A DNA stretch of 6,368 nucleotides, taken from contig JAKSDN010000837.1 of the NCBI GenBank assembly GCA_022360075.1, positions 1 through 6,368 on the forward strand, in the 5' to 3' direction. Positions 5,242-6,368 of this stretch are shown piece by piece. How positions within the stretch are numbered: position 1 is the stretch's first letter; the number at the start of each line of letters is the position of its first letter. Under the pieces are notes generated by a model that did not search any database, was not told the origin of the DNA, and saw nothing but the letters and a program-made list of their open reading frames with translations. Both the position numbers and the translations under genes were made by a program. Source of the DNA: Kiloniellales bacterium. Lineage in GTDB: Bacteria > Pseudomonadota > Alphaproteobacteria > Kiloniellales > JAKSDN01.

Positions 5242-5294
5242 GACACAGCCCGTCACTATGCCGGTGTTCGGTCCGATTTTGCTTTCCGCAATTC

Positions 5295-5327
5295 AGTATA
5301 GCCCAGGAGTGGGGAAATCGCATTCCC
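5295..5327 (-). promoter_or_regulatory. Possible promoter/operator upstream of the 4783-5241 gene
   Basis: On the minus strand TATACT (5295-5300) matches five of six -10 bases, about 54-59 bp upstream of ATG 5241. No matching -35 hexamer lies 16-18 bp upstream. The inverted repeat GGGAA-N6-TTCCC (5312-5327) falls there instead, as expected if a regulator binds and replaces or blocks -35 contacts. The evidence is weak. Confidence 0.25.
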
Positions 5328-5331
5328 GCTC

Positions 5332-5350
5332 GAGGGGATCCGGAGCCCTC
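5332..5350 (-). terminator. Weak hairpin downstream of the transporter gene
   Basis: GAGGG (5332-5336) and CCCTC (5346-5350) can pair around a 9-base loop, about 31 nt past the transporter stop. The stem is short and no T-run follows on the minus strand, so intrinsic termination is doubtful. Confidence 0.18.
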
Positions 5351-5380
5351 CCTCGTCTCGCTACGGGCGCGCGGATGTGG

Positions 5381-6361
5381 TCACCTGATCCGGTAGTCAC
5401 GCAGGGCGTTGCTGAGGGCAGACAGGGCACAGTAAGCCAAGACCCCGATCAAGGCCCAGCCGGAGAACGACAATCGGCCTTCGAAGCTCTGCACCAGGAA
5501 GATCGCGGCGGGCCCGAACGAGCCGATGACGCCGGCGGTGAGCGCGTTGGTGACGGCGAAGGCGTGCTGATAGAGGAACACCGGCAGGATGATCACGGCC
5601 ACGATAATCATCGCGGGCTCGATGTATCGGGCATCGCTCAGGATCCGTTCGGCATCCCCGAGACCGCCCGGCAGGCCGATCAGGGCGACGACGATCACCA
5701 GGGCAAAGCGCGCGGAGAGAACGCCAGAGGCGGAGACGCCGGCGAGCATCAATCGCTTCGAGTAGAGCATCGAGGCCATGATCGCCACGCCGCTCAGCAC
5801 CGACAGCATCAGCGCCGGCAGAACGTCGCCCAGCGGCTGTTGGCCGATCCCCGAAAGCCCGAGCGTCACCACGAGGCAAAGGTACAGCAGGCAAGAGACG
5901 ATGGCCGCCTGGGCCAGCAGGTCCTTGGGCCTGGCGCTGGAGAAGGCCGATGGGTCCAGGCCCAGGCGGGCCAGCACCAGGATTGCCACCGGCCCGATAC
6001 CGACCTGCAGGGTGTTGGCGATTGACGGCGGCAGCACCTTCAAGGCGTAGAGATAGGGCGCCCAGGCCGCGGCGTTGAGTGCGCTCATCAGCAGCGCGTC
6101 GCGCCCATGTCGGCGCAAGAGGTTGAAATCGCCCGGCGATCGAAGGGCCGCGGCGAACAGCCCGACGGCGGTTACCAGCGCCGACAGGATGAACAGAAGC
6201 TCGTAGACAGGTATCTGCTGCAGGGCGCTCGCGAGATAGACCTCTCGGAAGGCCTCCAGGCCCACACACACCCAGATCAAGAAGGCGCCGATCAGATGGA
6301 TTTCGGGGCGGCGGGCGAGGGGATGCTGCATGGCCGCAGTATGTGCGCCCCCAGGCTGCAT
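5381..6361 (-). CDS. DMT superfamily (EamA-like) inner-membrane transporter
   Basis: This is a 326-residue protein, the usual size for ten-helix drug/metabolite transporters. Hydrophobic segments recur at about 21-38, 53-73, 89-108, 116-132, 150-169, 178-199, 212-230, 248-268, 274-293 and 300-317. The repeated halves typical of EamA proteins are visible. Each half has a loop and helix after a YLYALKVLPPSIANTLQVGIGPVA-type segment (103-126), echoed by LYQHAFAVTNALTAGVIGSFGPAA (263-286). It would export or import a small metabolite across the inner membrane; the substrate cannot be read from sequence. The N-terminus is uncertain. ATG 6361 gives the longest form. ATG 6331 (MQHPLARRPEIHLIGAF) leaves a shorter, more usual cytoplasmic tail. 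Neither has a clear ribosome-binding site in view, and the promoter lies beyond the window. The next gene on the strand starts about 140 bp downstream. Confidence 0.9.
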   Translation of the reverse strand: MQPGGAHTAAMQHPLARRPEIHLIGAFLIWVCVGLEAFREVYLASALQQIPVYELLFILSALVTAVGLFAAALRSPGDFNLLRRHGRDALLMSALNAAAWAPYLYALKVLPPSIANTLQVGIGPVAILVLARLGLDPSAFSSARPKDLLAQAAIVSCLLYLCLVVTLGLSGIGQQPLGDVLPALMLSVLSGVAIMASMLYSKRLMLAGVSASGVLSARFALVIVVALIGLPGGLGDAERILSDARYIEPAMIIVAVIILPVFLYQHAFAVTNALTAGVIGSFGPAAIFLVQSFEGRLSFSGWALIGVLAYCALSALSNALRDYRIR

Positions 6362-6368
6362 GTCACGC

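Noticed and set aside
5129..6025. Plus-strand open frame of 298 codons
   Set aside because: Shadow of the transporter and small HTH genes; Gln/His/Arg/Gly-rich composition with no recognisable fold, whereas the minus strand has ten hydrophobic segments.

Overview
The window is GC-rich (about 70% GC in a sampled stretch of the transporter gene) with strong G/C preference at codon third positions. It reads as an alphaproteobacterial chromosome. Two features support this: a LysM protein with a long Ala/Glu/Pro-rich linker and Ig-like repeats, and a domain resembling the PAS_5 family that is common in Alphaproteobacteria. This placement is inference. I see no tRNA, rRNA, CRISPR array, transposase or integrase.

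Layout. Positions 3-1715 (+) hold the 3' part of a large LysM cell-envelope protein whose start lies upstream of the window. Only 24 bp separate it from a convergent gene of unknown function (1740-2300, -). Next comes a gap of about 510 bp (2301-2813). It holds a possible frameshifted gene remnant on the minus strand, an AT-rich promoter-like patch, and a perfect 7-bp dyad just upstream of the next gene. Positions 2814-3587 (+) encode a GNAT-acetyltransferase-like protein with a very good Shine-Dalgarno sequence. Its 3' end overlaps the convergent 3458-4369 (-) gene by 130 bp.

The second half is all on the minus strand. In transcription order it holds a DMT/EamA-type transporter (6361-5381), a small HTH regulator with an AT-rich N-terminal half (5241-4783), an XRE-like HTH protein (4676-4359), and a protein with a PAS_5-like C-terminal domain (4369-3458). 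The last two overlap by 11 bp and form a two-gene operon. A recognisable sigma70-type promoter lies immediately upstream (-35 TTGACG, 17-bp spacer, -10 TAACAT).

How the genes may work together. The clearest functional unit is the HTH/PAS-like pair, in which a DNA-binding protein is translationally coupled to a putative sensor or partner. The other HTH gene just upstream may be an independent, possibly horizontally acquired, regulator. The LysM protein and the transporter look like ordinary cell-envelope functions. I do not see a clear multi-gene defence or mobile system. The best candidates for something undescribed are the HTH/PAS-like pair, the 130-bp tail-to-tail overlap with a perfect 24-bp palindrome beside it, and the remnant gene upstream of the 1740-2300 gene.
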